In this document: one piece after another, positions 25,456 to 33,752 of the stretch | How the letters are laid out: every line of letters begins with the position of its first letter | Numbering within the stretch: the stretch's first letter is position 1 | Assembly: GCA_963734865.1 (NCBI GenBank) | Contig: CAVTIV010000010.1 | Coordinates: 62,001-126,000 of the forward strand | Direction: 5' to 3' | Source of the DNA: CBDCUW01 sp963734865 | Lineage (GTDB): Bacteria; Planctomycetota; Planctomycetia; Pirellulales; Pirellulaceae | Length of the DNA stretch: 64,000 nucleotides | The notes under the pieces: model-generated | What the model was told of the DNA's origin: nothing | Databases searched by the model: none | What the model saw: only the letters and a program-made list of their open reading frames with translations | Program-made: the position numbers and the translations under genes

Positions 25456-26302
25456 GAACTCCATTGCCACCAACCCCACAAGCCGAAGCCCGCAAAGCAA
25501 GACAACAACCGAATGCCAGATCTCGAAAAGTTCATCTACTTAACGATATCACATGTGTTGACTGCCACCATCAAGCGATCACCTGGAAAGGTCATCACCC
25601 ACGGAGGCAGTCACGTTGCACAGAATCCTAATCAGAATTCATCGATCGACTTTCGCTCCTCTTGTTCCCATCACCAAGGCAATGATCCCAAGATTCACCA
25701 AAACCGACGACGCTTCCAAAGAACTTGTATTACCAACAAAGCTTCCGCTCGAACGAGTCACGCCGAAACGTGATCCGACCTAGCATCCACCTCGCTGGTG
25801 CTCTGTTCAGATGCCAACTACCAAACAACCAAATTGTCAAAAATCAGTGCCTCACGCTGGCCATCGGCCATCGCAAGGAATGCTGCCGGAGAGCAGCCGC
25901 CGAGCCAGTTGAAACTGCCTCGGCGGATGAGCTCCGAAGGGCCCCGAATTCTATCAACTGACCGTTCACCCGGTCAACGGGTTCAAGGTCGGTTTGAGAA
26001 ATTCGCGACGAAATCATCGGGAAGTCCCAGCAACTCTGGGAAGCCCCAACCCCTGGCCCCAACCTCGGGGAAGTCCCCGATTCTCTCACAAGCTTTTTCG
26101 CTAACAAGCCCCGCACTCTCGCGTGACTTCCCAACCCGCTGAACAAGGTCACTCCGGGGCGATCCCGGCGGAGGCGACCTTCGTTTGGTGGGCTGTGAGG
26201 GGAGAACTTTAGCGTCCCTGCCGCCCCGGTCAACACCTAATCAAAACCTAATCAAAAATTCTTTTCAGCCGCCTGTCGAAACGACTGCCAACAGGCAAAA
26301 AG
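25456..26302. other. Long tRNA-Ala to 23S spacer
   Basis: About 850 bp between tRNA-Ala and 23S, long for this spacer. No gene, no further tRNA and no 16S-like segment was found. Near 26,020-26,080 there is a group of GGGAAGTCCC-like and GGGGAAGTCCCC-like short palindromes. Confidence 0.55.
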
Positions 26303-26375
26303 TGGAGGTGGACGGACTTGAACCGACGACCCTCTGCTTGCAAAGCAGATGCTCTCCCAACTGAGCTACACCCCC
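26303..26375 (-). tRNA. tRNA-Ala (UGC)
   Basis: 73-nt cloverleaf. Acceptor GGGGGTG pairs with CACCTCC (one G-U), anticodon loop TTTGCAA within stem TCTGC/GCAGA gives anticodon UGC, and the T-arm has GGTTCAA. The CCA end is not encoded. It is the second tRNA of the unit, in the order expected of a 16S-23S spacer. Confidence 0.96.
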
Positions 26376-26379
26376 TCGA

Positions 26380-26451
26380 GAAGTTTGAAGGGCGAAGTGA
26401 GAAGTGTGAACAAGGAGCTTTCAAACGTCTCTCTTCACCCTTCAAACCTCT
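26380..26451. repeat. Imperfect inverted repeat between tRNA-Ala and tRNA-Ile
   Basis: Arms at about 26380-26401 and 26430-26451 are complementary at roughly 18 of 22 positions (AGTTTGAAGGGCGAAG against CTTCACCCTTCAAACCT). The left side has a 7-nt GAAG period. It may fold as a processing hairpin between the tRNAs. Confidence 0.65.
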
Positions 26452-26455
26452 CCAG

Positions 26456-26529
26456 TGGGCGTGCCAGAACTCGAATCTGGGACCTCGTCGTTATCAGCGA
26501 CGCGCTCTAACCAACTGAGCTACACGCCC
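26456..26529 (-). tRNA. tRNA-Ile (GAU)
   Basis: 74-nt cloverleaf. Acceptor GGGCGTG pairs with CACGCCC, anticodon loop CTGATAA within stem CGTCG/CGACG gives GAU, and the T-arm has GATTCGAGTTC-type sequence. CCA is not encoded. It is the first gene of the transcription unit, about 52-60 nt downstream of the predicted promoter. Confidence 0.96.
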
Positions 26530-26588
26530 GAAATCGGCCAGCCATGCCCCGTCACCGGAGCACAACCGCCACTTCATCGAAGCGGGAG

Positions 26589-26616
26589 AGTTTACGCAAA
26601 CTCATCCCCCTGTCAA
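26589..26616 (-). promoter_or_regulatory. Predicted sigma-70-type promoter of the tRNA-23S-5S unit
   Basis: Minus strand: -35 TTGACA (exact consensus) at 26611-26616, a 16-bp spacer, and -10 TAAACT (4 of 6) at 26589-26594. Transcription would start near 26582, just before tRNA-Ile, with no room for a 16S gene. Confidence 0.65.
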
Positions 26617-26680
26617 AGGGAAGACCGCCCAGCAATTCGACCCCGCACCCCGTTCGCACCCCGTTGTGCCAGTTTCGGCC

Positions 26681-26726
26681 CGATTCCGGGGCGGTTTCGT
26701 GCCGGTTTCGTGCCGATTCCGGGGCG
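26681..26726. repeat. Short direct repeats upstream of the rRNA promoter
   Basis: The 13-mer CGATTCCGGGGCG occurs at 26681-26693 and 26714-26726, and CGGTTTCGTGCC is repeated between them. They lie about 100-145 bp upstream of the predicted start site, so they could bind an activator of rRNA transcription; this is inference. Confidence 0.5.
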
Positions 26727-26935
26727 CCGCCCCAGCAGGGAGCCCGCAGTTGCCGATCTCCGGTCGCCACGGTTTTTTCTTGCCATTCGCCCGTCACTGA
26801 CCAAATCGACATTCTCTCGAGATGCCTGGTTCGGGCAAAATGAGACTTGCAATCCGATTTCACCACCGCCCCTTTCTCCACCCCGGCAACCCAGACCGCT
26901 CGGGGATTCCCGTCACCACGATTCCTTCGCCCGCT

Positions 26936-28936
26936 ATGAGCCGATTTGCAATTATGGAAACCGACCGAATGATGGACCATCTGCCCAGCTTTGCACGCCC
27001 CGCCGCCGCCCACCAGGCTGTTGGCACGATCAGGGCCGTTCGCACGATCGTGGTGGCACTGCTCAGCACGATCCTGATCCAGTGCTGCTCCGATGCGATC
27101 GCCGCCACACCGTCGCCCGCAGCCGCACTGGCGCTCAAGCCGGTCCAGCCCGGGATCGACTATGAACGCGTACCCGCCGACGGGGTCGATGAATGCTCGG
27201 TCGAGGACTTGAGAATCGACGATTGGTCCGGCTGGGAGGTGGTCGCACCCGATGGCTCGGTGCTCCGTCGCTTCGCCGACACCAATGGTGACAAAAGAGT
27301 CGATCTGTGGAGCTATTTCAAGTTTGGCGTGGAGGTCTATCGCGATCAGGACGTCGATTTCAACGGCAAGGCGGATCAATATCGCTGGCTCAGCACCGGC
27401 GGCACGCGATGGGGAATCGATGAAGACGAAGACGGTAAAATCGATCGCTGGAAACAGATCTCTGCCGAAGAGGTTTCAGCCGAACTGGTGGCCGCGATCC
27501 GCGATGCCGACAGCGATCGATTCACCCGCCTGCTGATCTCCGATCGGGAGCTGAAATCACTCGGACTGGGGAGCCGCAAAGCCGAGGAAATCGCGATCAA
27601 AGCCGAGCGTGCCGCCCGTGATTTCGCGGCCTTGGCCCAGCGCCAGCAGTCGGTCGGCAAGGCCGCCAAGTGGGTCCAGTTCGCCGCTTCGCCCCCCGGC
27701 GTCGTCCCCCGCGGCAGCGACGGTTCGACCAAAGATGTGGTCGTTTACGAGAATGCCGTCGCGATGTTCGAGGAAGGGGACAAGAGCGGACAACTGATGG
27801 TCGGGACGGTCGTTCAAGTCGGCGACGCGTGGAGGTTGGTGGAGCTGCCTTCGGTGGGGGGTGACGGCGAAGCGATCGCGCAAGTGACCGGCATCTTCTT
27901 CACCCCCGGTGGGTCATCGATGGATGCGGCCGGCGAGTCCTCCGGGATCGGTGCCAAGACGCAAGAACTGGTCCGCGAATTGGAGTCGGTCGACAGCCGG
28001 CTGGCCGACGCCAAAGAGCCGGACGACCTGGAAAGCCTCCATGAAATCCGGGCAAACCTGGTCGAACAGTTGATCGCTTCGGCAGGGAATCGGACCGAGC
28101 GTGATACGTGGACCCGGCAACTGGTCGATACCCTCAGTGTTGCCGTTCAAACCGGCGCCTACCCCGATGGATTGGTCCGGCTGAAGAAGGTCGGACGTGA
28201 GCTCAGTGAGCAAGAAGAATCGCTCAAAGCGTACGCCGACTATTACGCGATCAGCACCGAGTACATTGTCCGCCAGACACCCACAGCCGACTTCGCCAAG
28301 GTCCAAGAATGGTACCTGGAATCGCTGGGCGGTTTCGTCGAACGCTATCCCCAAACCCCCGAAGCGGCGCTAGCCTGGCTGCAACTGGCGCTGAGCAAGG
28401 AGTTTGAAGACAAGGAGCGCGAAGCGCTGGCGTACTACAAAAAAGTGGCCACGGCGTTCCCCCGCACCGATGCCGGCGCCAAGGCTGCCGGCGCCGTGCG
28501 ACGACTCGAATCGGTCGGTCAACAGATCGATCTGCAAGGAACCACGATCGACGGCAAACCGTTCAAATTGTCGGACCTGCGTGGGAAACCGGTCATCCTG
28601 CACTACTGGGCAACCTGGTGCGAGCCGTGCAAGCAAGACATGAAGCTGTTGCGCCGGCTGCAAGCAAGCTACCAGCGAGCCGGATTGCAGCTGGTCGGTG
28701 TGAACGTCGACGTGACCGGCGAATTGGCCTCCGGCTTTCTAGCCGAAACGCCGCTCCCCTGGACGCAGCTGTTCGAGCCCGGAGGGCTCGAATCGAGTCG
28801 ACTGGCCAATTCGTTTGGTGTTCAGACGCTGCCCACGATGATGTTGATCGACCAGGAGGGCAAGGTCGTTCGACACAACGTCCGAGCCGCCGAACTCGAT
28901 TCGGAATTGTCCGCGTTGGTCAAAACCAAGCCCTGA
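26936..28936 (+). CDS. Exported TlpA/thioredoxin-domain protein
   Basis: About 666 residues from ATG at 26936 (MSRFAIMETDRMMD); ATGs at 26954 and upstream at 26822 are alternatives. A hydrophobic stretch (TIVVALLSTILIQCCSDAIA) suggests export, with a Cys-Cys that could suit a lipoprotein-like cleavage but no clean lipobox. Residues 110-160 hold three Asp-rich EF-hand-like loops (DTNGDKRVD, DVDFNGKAD, DEDEDGKID). The middle is alpha-helical with a TPR-like stretch (PQTPEAALAWLQLALSKEFEDKEREALAYYKKV). The C-terminal ~140 residues are a TlpA/AhpC-type thioredoxin fold with WATWCEPC, active cysteines at 562 and 565, and the cis-Pro loop TLPTMMLID. It probably acts as a periplasmic thiol-disulfide reductase. 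It is transcribed away from the rRNA unit. Confidence 0.8.
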   Translation: MSRFAIMETDRMMDHLPSFARPAAAHQAVGTIRAVRTIVVALLSTILIQCCSDAIAATPSPAAALALKPVQPGIDYERVPADGVDECSVEDLRIDDWSGWEVVAPDGSVLRRFADTNGDKRVDLWSYFKFGVEVYRDQDVDFNGKADQYRWLSTGGTRWGIDEDEDGKIDRWKQISAEEVSAELVAAIRDADSDRFTRLLISDRELKSLGLGSRKAEEIAIKAERAARDFAALAQRQQSVGKAAKWVQFAASPPGVVPRGSDGSTKDVVVYENAVAMFEEGDKSGQLMVGTVVQVGDAWRLVELPSVGGDGEAIAQVTGIFFTPGGSSMDAAGESSGIGAKTQELVRELESVDSRLADAKEPDDLESLHEIRANLVEQLIASAGNRTERDTWTRQLVDTLSVAVQTGAYPDGLVRLKKVGRELSEQEESLKAYADYYAISTEYIVRQTPTADFAKVQEWYLESLGGFVERYPQTPEAALAWLQLALSKEFEDKEREALAYYKKVATAFPRTDAGAKAAGAVRRLESVGQQIDLQGTTIDGKPFKLSDLRGKPVILHYWATWCEPCKQDMKLLRRLQASYQRAGLQLVGVNVDVTGELASGFLAETPLPWTQLFEPGGLESSRLANSFGVQTLPTMMLIDQEGKVVRHNVRAAELDSELSALVKTKP

Positions 28937-29030
28937 GTGGCCAAGCCCTGAGTGGCCAAGCCCTGAGTGGCCAAGCCTTGAGTGGCCAAGCCCTGAGTGG
29001 CCAAGCCTTGAGTGACCAAGCCCTGGGCGG
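28928..29030. repeat. 15-bp tandem repeat, about 6.9 copies, spanning the tlpA-like stop codon
   Basis: Unit AAGCCCTGAGTGGCC at 28928, 28943, 28958, 28973, 28988 and 29003, plus a 13-bp seventh copy. The first copy contains the last codons and TGA of the thioredoxin-like gene; since 15 is a multiple of three, every following unit except the last carries an in-frame TGA. It fills the gap to the convergent gnd gene. Confidence 0.95.
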
Positions 29031-29041
29031 CAGACGCATCA

Positions 29042-30523
29042 TCACGCCTTGGCCGGTTGCTTGCGCAGCTCCAGCCACTCGCTGTGGAACGTCCCTTCGA
29101 TGTCGATCCGCTGGTAGGTGTGGGCGCCGAAGTAATCGCGTTGTGCCTGCAACAGGTTGGCGGGCAATCTGGCCAGCCGATATCCGTCGTAGTAGTTCAA
29201 CGCGGCGCTAAATGCCGGCACCGGAATCCCCAGCAACGAAGCCGCGGCAACCACGGCTCGCCAAGACTCCTGGGCATTTTCGACGGCGTTCTCGAAGAAC
29301 GGATGGAGCAACAAGTTCTCGAGGTTCGGATGCTCGTCGAAGGCCTCCTTGATGCGATCCAAGAAGCGGGCGCGAATGATGCATCCGCCACGCCACAGTA
29401 GCGCCGAATTGCCGTAATCGAGACCCCAATCGTGTTCGGACGAGGCGGCCTGCAATTGCACGAAACCCTGGGCGTAGCTGACGATCTTCGAGGCGTAGAG
29501 GGCCTGTCGAACCGCCTCCACGAATGTCTCGCGGTCCCCCACCAACTTCTTCGCAACCGCGGTGAACTCGGCGTTCGAGGCATCCGAGGGACCATGGAGC
29601 TGCTCGCTGGCACGGACGCGAGCCTCTTTTTGCGCCGAGAGTCCACGCGCGAAGACGGCCGTCGTGACGAGCGTGCTGGGGACCCCCAGGTCGAGCGCCA
29701 GCTGACTCATCCACTTGCCGGTCCCTTTCGCACCGGCGATGTCCAGAATCATGTCGACCAGGTATCCGTCGCCGCCTCGATCATCCTTGACACTGAAAAT
29801 GTCACGCGAAATCTCGATCAAGTAGCTTTGCAATTCGCCTTGATTCCACTGCTCGAAGACGTCGTACAGCTGATCATTGTCCAGTCCGCCCAGCTCATGC
29901 AGCAACTGATAAGCCTCGCAAATCAGCTGCATGTCGCCATACTCGATCCCATTGTGAACCATTTTGACGTAGTGGCCTGCTCCGCGCGGGCCGACCCACT
30001 CACAACAGGGGATGTCGTCATTGGGACCGACCTTCGCGGCGATCGACTGAAACATCTCTTTGATCTCGGGCCAAGCCGCCTTGCTGCCGCCGGGCATCAG
30101 GCTTGGCCCCTTCAAAGCGCCCTCTTCACCCCCCGAAACACCGCAGCCAACAAACAACAATCCCGCCTCTTCGACCCCCTTGGTTCGACGTTCGGTGTCG
30201 GCGTAATGCGTGTTGCCGCCATCGATGATGATGTCGCCGGGATCGCAAAGTGGAACCAGCGCATCGATGATCGCGTCCACCGCCGGACCGGCTTTGACGA
30301 GCATCATCAACTTGCGGGGACGCTTGACCGCTTTGACGAACTCCTCGATCGAATGCGTGCCGACAAAATTCTTGCCAGCCGCCCTTCCGGCGATCAATTC
30401 GTCCACCTTTTCGGTCGTGCGGTTGAACACCGCAACCTTGTAGCCTCGGCTCTCGACGTTCAACGCCAAGTTCTCGCCCATCACGGCCAAACCAATCAGC
30501 CCAAAATCGCAGTCGCCGCTCAT
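29042..30523 (-). CDS. gnd: 6-phosphogluconate dehydrogenase, decarboxylating
   Basis: Intact 493-residue cytosolic enzyme of the oxidative pentose phosphate pathway, converting 6-phosphogluconate to ribulose 5-phosphate and CO2 with reduction of NADP. The Rossmann motif GLIGLAVMGENLALN is at residues 8-22 and FNRTTEKVDEL follows. The substrate loop GCGVSGGEEGALKGPSLMPGG, the catalytic-Lys segment VGPRGAGHYVKMVHNGIEYGDMQLI and the C-terminal YFGAHTYQRID are all present. Length and motifs fit the ~470-490-residue dimeric (long) class. ATG at 30523 is preceded by GGAAAG. It converges on the thioredoxin-like gene and diverges from the DUF1598-like gene. Confidence 0.97.
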   Translation of the reverse strand: MSGDCDFGLIGLAVMGENLALNVESRGYKVAVFNRTTEKVDELIAGRAAGKNFVGTHSIEEFVKAVKRPRKLMMLVKAGPAVDAIIDALVPLCDPGDIIIDGGNTHYADTERRTKGVEEAGLLFVGCGVSGGEEGALKGPSLMPGGSKAAWPEIKEMFQSIAAKVGPNDDIPCCEWVGPRGAGHYVKMVHNGIEYGDMQLICEAYQLLHELGGLDNDQLYDVFEQWNQGELQSYLIEISRDIFSVKDDRGGDGYLVDMILDIAGAKGTGKWMSQLALDLGVPSTLVTTAVFARGLSAQKEARVRASEQLHGPSDASNAEFTAVAKKLVGDRETFVEAVRQALYASKIVSYAQGFVQLQAASSEHDWGLDYGNSALLWRGGCIIRARFLDRIKEAFDEHPNLENLLLHPFFENAVENAQESWRAVVAAASLLGIPVPAFSAALNYYDGYRLARLPANLLQAQRDYFGAHTYQRIDIEGTFHSEWLELRKQPAKA

Positions 30524-30938
30524 CGTTCTTTCCGCAGGGTTATTCGTGTCCGGTCAAAAAATCGAATGTGGCTCGGATTCTAGGGTCTGCGAGAAAAACG
30601 AAAAGACCGGACACGACGGCACCACCACCAGAAAGTGACGGATCTTTCGATTGGGATCGCTGGTGGTCGAGCGTTGGCGAGCCGGACCAGATCGATCGAC
30701 CGCTCCCCCCCTTGACTGGCTTGCCTGTGCGATCCTCCCCCTCCCCCCATGTCAAGGGGTAGCCCTGCTCGCGGGACGTCCGATGATGGGTAGAACCGGA
30801 ACAATTCAACGGATTCTGGGCCTGGTTTTGGCTAGATTGTTGATGGACCGACTCCGTCCGATTATCGTCAGGGAGTGCAGCTGCGCGGAAACCGTGCGGA
30901 CCTCTTTTCCACCGTTCTAGCCACCTTCGGCAGACCTC
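30524..30938. other. Divergent intergenic region, gnd / DUF1598-like
   Basis: 415 bp that must hold promoters for both directions. No confident promoter, operator or small gene was seen. Confidence 0.45.
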
Positions 30939-32330
30939 ATGAACAAGATCTATCGCATCAGCGCCATGCTCGTGATTGGCGCGATTTCGCTCGCCTTGAC
31001 TGCGGAGGCGTTCGCCCAAAACACCGGTGGCGGTACCACCAACGTCTTCTCGAACCCGATCGCCGGGATCGATGTGGATGCCAGAGGCGTGCTGAAAGTT
31101 CGCCAGTTCGACCCACGTGTCGCCCAGCAACGACTCGCCGCCGTCCGCAATCAGGCCGAAAACGACTTGATGCGGCCCAGTGAGTTAAGAAAGGTCTCGC
31201 TGAACCGGCTGGAAGCGGCAATTACCCAGCGTTTGGCCGAGGGGCTCAGCTTGAGCGATGAGATGCGAGCGTTGGCCGGTATCTGTTCGCTGGAATACGT
31301 CTTTTTCTATCCCGAAACGGGTGACATTGTGATCGCCGGTCCGGCCGATGGCTTCGTCGCCGATCCAACCGATCGCTTTGTCGGGATCCGTAGCGGTCGA
31401 CCGGTGGTGTTGCTGGAAGACCTCGTCACGGCGCGTGCGCCTACGCACCAGGTTCCGCACCGACGCCGGTCATCAGCGTCTCGATCGACCCAACCCAACA
31501 GGGGCTGCAGCAGATGCAGCAGTTCCTCGCTTCGGTTCGCGGTCGTGTCCAACCCAGCGATGCGCAGCGTTTGGCCGCGGGACTCAAACAAAACCTCGGC
31601 CTGCAGACGGTCACGATCAAGGGCATTCCCACCTCGACCCATTTCGCCCGTGTCCTGGTCGAAGCCGATTATCGAATGAAGTTGATCGGCATCGGGCTGG
31701 AGCGTTTGCCGATTCGTATGCCGAGCTACGTGGATCGGGCCAATCCCAATTCGGTCGCCGCCAATGCGCTGGAACGCTGGTATTTCCAGCCGAATTACGA
31801 TGGTGTCGCCGTCAGCGAAGATGGTCTGGCGATGAAAATCAACGAACGAGGCGTGCAGTTGGTTGGCGCCAATGAGCGCGTCGCCAATGGCGGCACCCGG
31901 GTCGCGGCCGGCCGGGTCAATAAGGCGAGCCAAGCCTTTTGTCAAGATTTCACCAAGTCGTATCCGTTGATCGCCGAGCGCAGTTCGCATCTATGACGAA
32001 CTGCGTCAGTTGATCGATGTGGCGATCGCGGCGGCCTATATCCAAGAGCAGGACTTCTACGGTCAGGCGGGCTGGAGCATGCCAGTGCTGTTGGACGAGT
32101 CCAAGGTTCCCGTCGAAACCTACACGGCGCCCGAGCAGGTGGAAACCGCGGTGAATGCCATTTGGCGGGGCAATACGCTGATGACACCCTTGGGTGGCGG
32201 TGTTCAGATGCAACCACGGCTGGCGCTGCGACGCGACCGCTTGACAGTCGACACCGATGGTGCCAACGAGCAGGTCAAACAATCGGCCGGCCCAAGCAAG
32301 TTGGCCGACGGCCAGTGGTGGTGGGACTGA
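30939..32330 (+). CDS. Exported DUF1598-like protein, copy 1, two frame breaks
   Basis: Secreted or periplasmic protein of unknown function, about 463 residues once repaired. The N terminus MNKIYRISAMLVIGAISLALT...AFA-QN is a clear Sec signal peptide. The frame breaks near 31434 (one base missing, between DLVTA and AYAPGSAPTP) and near 31979 (one extra base, between LIAE and AVRIYDELR); the two cancel in length. It shares with the gene at 33753-35468 the layout LAGI...YPETGDIVIAGPADGF, an IDPTQQGLQ-type stretch, VEADYRMKLIGIG and a final WWWD. I assign both to the planctomycete DUF1598 family from memory of its features. No catalytic motif is evident. Confidence 0.65.
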
Positions 32331-32689
32331 GCGCAGCGAATCGCATTTTTGTAGGCAGGGCAAAGCGACCCGAGAGGGTCTCGCATTCGTCGATCCGCGT
32401 CCTGCCGACCTTGTGACGACCCCTCGCCAGAAACCTGCGAGGCGGAGTCGCAGGACTGCGAGCAGCTTGGCAACTTGCGGCAGCCGATCTGGCGATGGTG
32501 TAGACTTGAAGGTTGACGTGGGAGAGGGTTCCTCGGCGAGCAGGTGGTAGAGCCTCGATCGTATTCGGGATGCTTCTTCCAACGCCAGAGGCCAGGATGC
32601 GGCCTGGAGCAAGAAACGGTTGGGCAATCTGTGCCCGCTCAAGGGTCGCAACGCTGGCAAACTGAGCTAATTGCTAACCGTTAACCGCT
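32331..32689. other. Intergenic region before the Bpt/Ate-like gene
   Basis: About 360 bp with no convincing gene. Its last 25 bp are the heptamer repeat described separately. Confidence 0.45.
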
Positions 32690-32693
32690 ATGA
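32666..32693. repeat. Degenerate heptamer repeat running into the bpt start codon
   Basis: Successive heptads GCTAATT, GCTAACC, GTTAACC and GCTATGA from 32666 to 32693. The last contains the ATG at 32690. GCTAACC is the reverse complement of a rotation of TTAGCGG seen at 15957-15987. Confidence 0.75.
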
Positions 32694-33452
32694 GCCATCC
32701 CGACAACCGCCTTCGCTTGCCCAATGCACAGTGCCGGTTGATTGTCGTTCAAGACCAAATTCAACCCTGCCCGTATCTGGCGGGCGTGACGGCCCGGATG
32801 CCACTGAGACTGCCCGTGGGAGTGGTCACTGGCGAGATCACCGATCAGCTGTTGGCAATGGGCTATCGTCGTAGCGGCGATTTTGTTTACCGGCCACAGT
32901 GTCCCACGTGCGATGAGTGTCGGCCGACAAGAATCTTGGTCGACCGATTTTCGTTGACCAGCTCGATGCGGCGTGTGCTGCGGCGCGGCGATCGCGACCT
33001 CACTTGCCAATGGTCCGAGCCCACCGTCGATGCGCGGTCGTGTCGAATTGTTCAACGAACACCGCAATCAGCGTGCTCTCAACGCCAGCGGTGAGCCGGT
33101 GGATGCCCCTGCCTATCGCTCGTTCTTGGTCGAGACCTGCTGTGAGACGAAGGAACTGTCAATCGCGATCGGCGATCGACTCGTCGGCATCTCGATCATG
33201 GATGTCGGTCGACAAAGCACTTCGGCCGTCTATACCCACTTTGCTCCCGAGGCGAGTCGATACAGTCTGGGGACATTCGCCATTTTGAAACAGGTCCAGT
33301 GGGCCAGGCGGAGTTCGCGGCGATTCGTTTACTTAGGGATGTACGTCGCCGCAAATCGACATCTGAATTACAAGGCCAGATTCATGCCGCAGCAACGGCT
33401 TCATGATGGACGATGGATCGACTTCGACAGCGATCACGCGCGCCCGATGTAG
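32690..33452 (+). CDS. bpt: Aspartate/glutamate leucyltransferase (Bpt/Ate1 family), one frame break
   Basis: Transfers an amino acid (leucine in Bpt, arginine in Ate1) from aminoacyl-tRNA to protein N termini, feeding the N-degron pathway. The N-terminal part has CPYLAG and GYRRSGDFVYRPQCPTCDECRPTRI, the cysteine-rich signature of the family. The C-terminal part has SAVYTHFAPEASRYSLGTFAILKQV, FVYLGMYV and LNYKARFMPQQRL. One extra base near 33029 breaks the frame after PTVD; repaired length is about 253 residues, normal for Bpt. The ATG at 32690 lies in a heptamer repeat with no Shine-Dalgarno. The donor amino acid cannot be set from sequence alone. It sits between two DUF1598-like paralogs. 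Confidence 0.85.
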
Positions 33453-33752
33453 CGTCCTGCTACACAGCAGCGCCGCATTCTGCTGCGAAAGTGAATCGTT
33501 GATTCAAAAACGGTTGCGATTGTGATGAAAAATCAGGCAAAAATCGGTACGATAGTGACCGCGGACCAGTGTTTGCTCTTGCGCATCCCTTCGCGGGTGC
33601 CATCTGGGACGGATGGGACGCCAGCATCGGCCGAAACAAGCTCCACGGCCCGTTGATTTGGGTCGTATCGAACGACAGAGAGAATGTTGGATGACGCATC
33701 ATGCCGGATCTCGTTCCACTCGGTCCGGCCCATTGGAAAGATCGATTCACAC
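33453..33752. other. Intergenic region before second DUF1598-like gene
   Basis: 300 bp, no gene. A short GTAGC...GCTAC hairpin follows the bpt stop. No strong promoter was identified. Confidence 0.4.

Noticed and set aside
25456..26302. Possible remnant 16S or extra tRNA in the 850-bp spacer
   Set aside because: No conserved 16S segments and no cloverleaf could be found by reading both strands.
28822..29019. Minus-strand peptide made of repeated LATQG units
   Set aside because: It is the 15-bp tandem repeat read in one frame and overlaps the 3' end of a real plus-strand gene; no start or family support.
28928..29030. Possible CRISPR array
   Set aside because: The units are only 15 bp and directly abutting with no spacers, so this is a simple tandem repeat.
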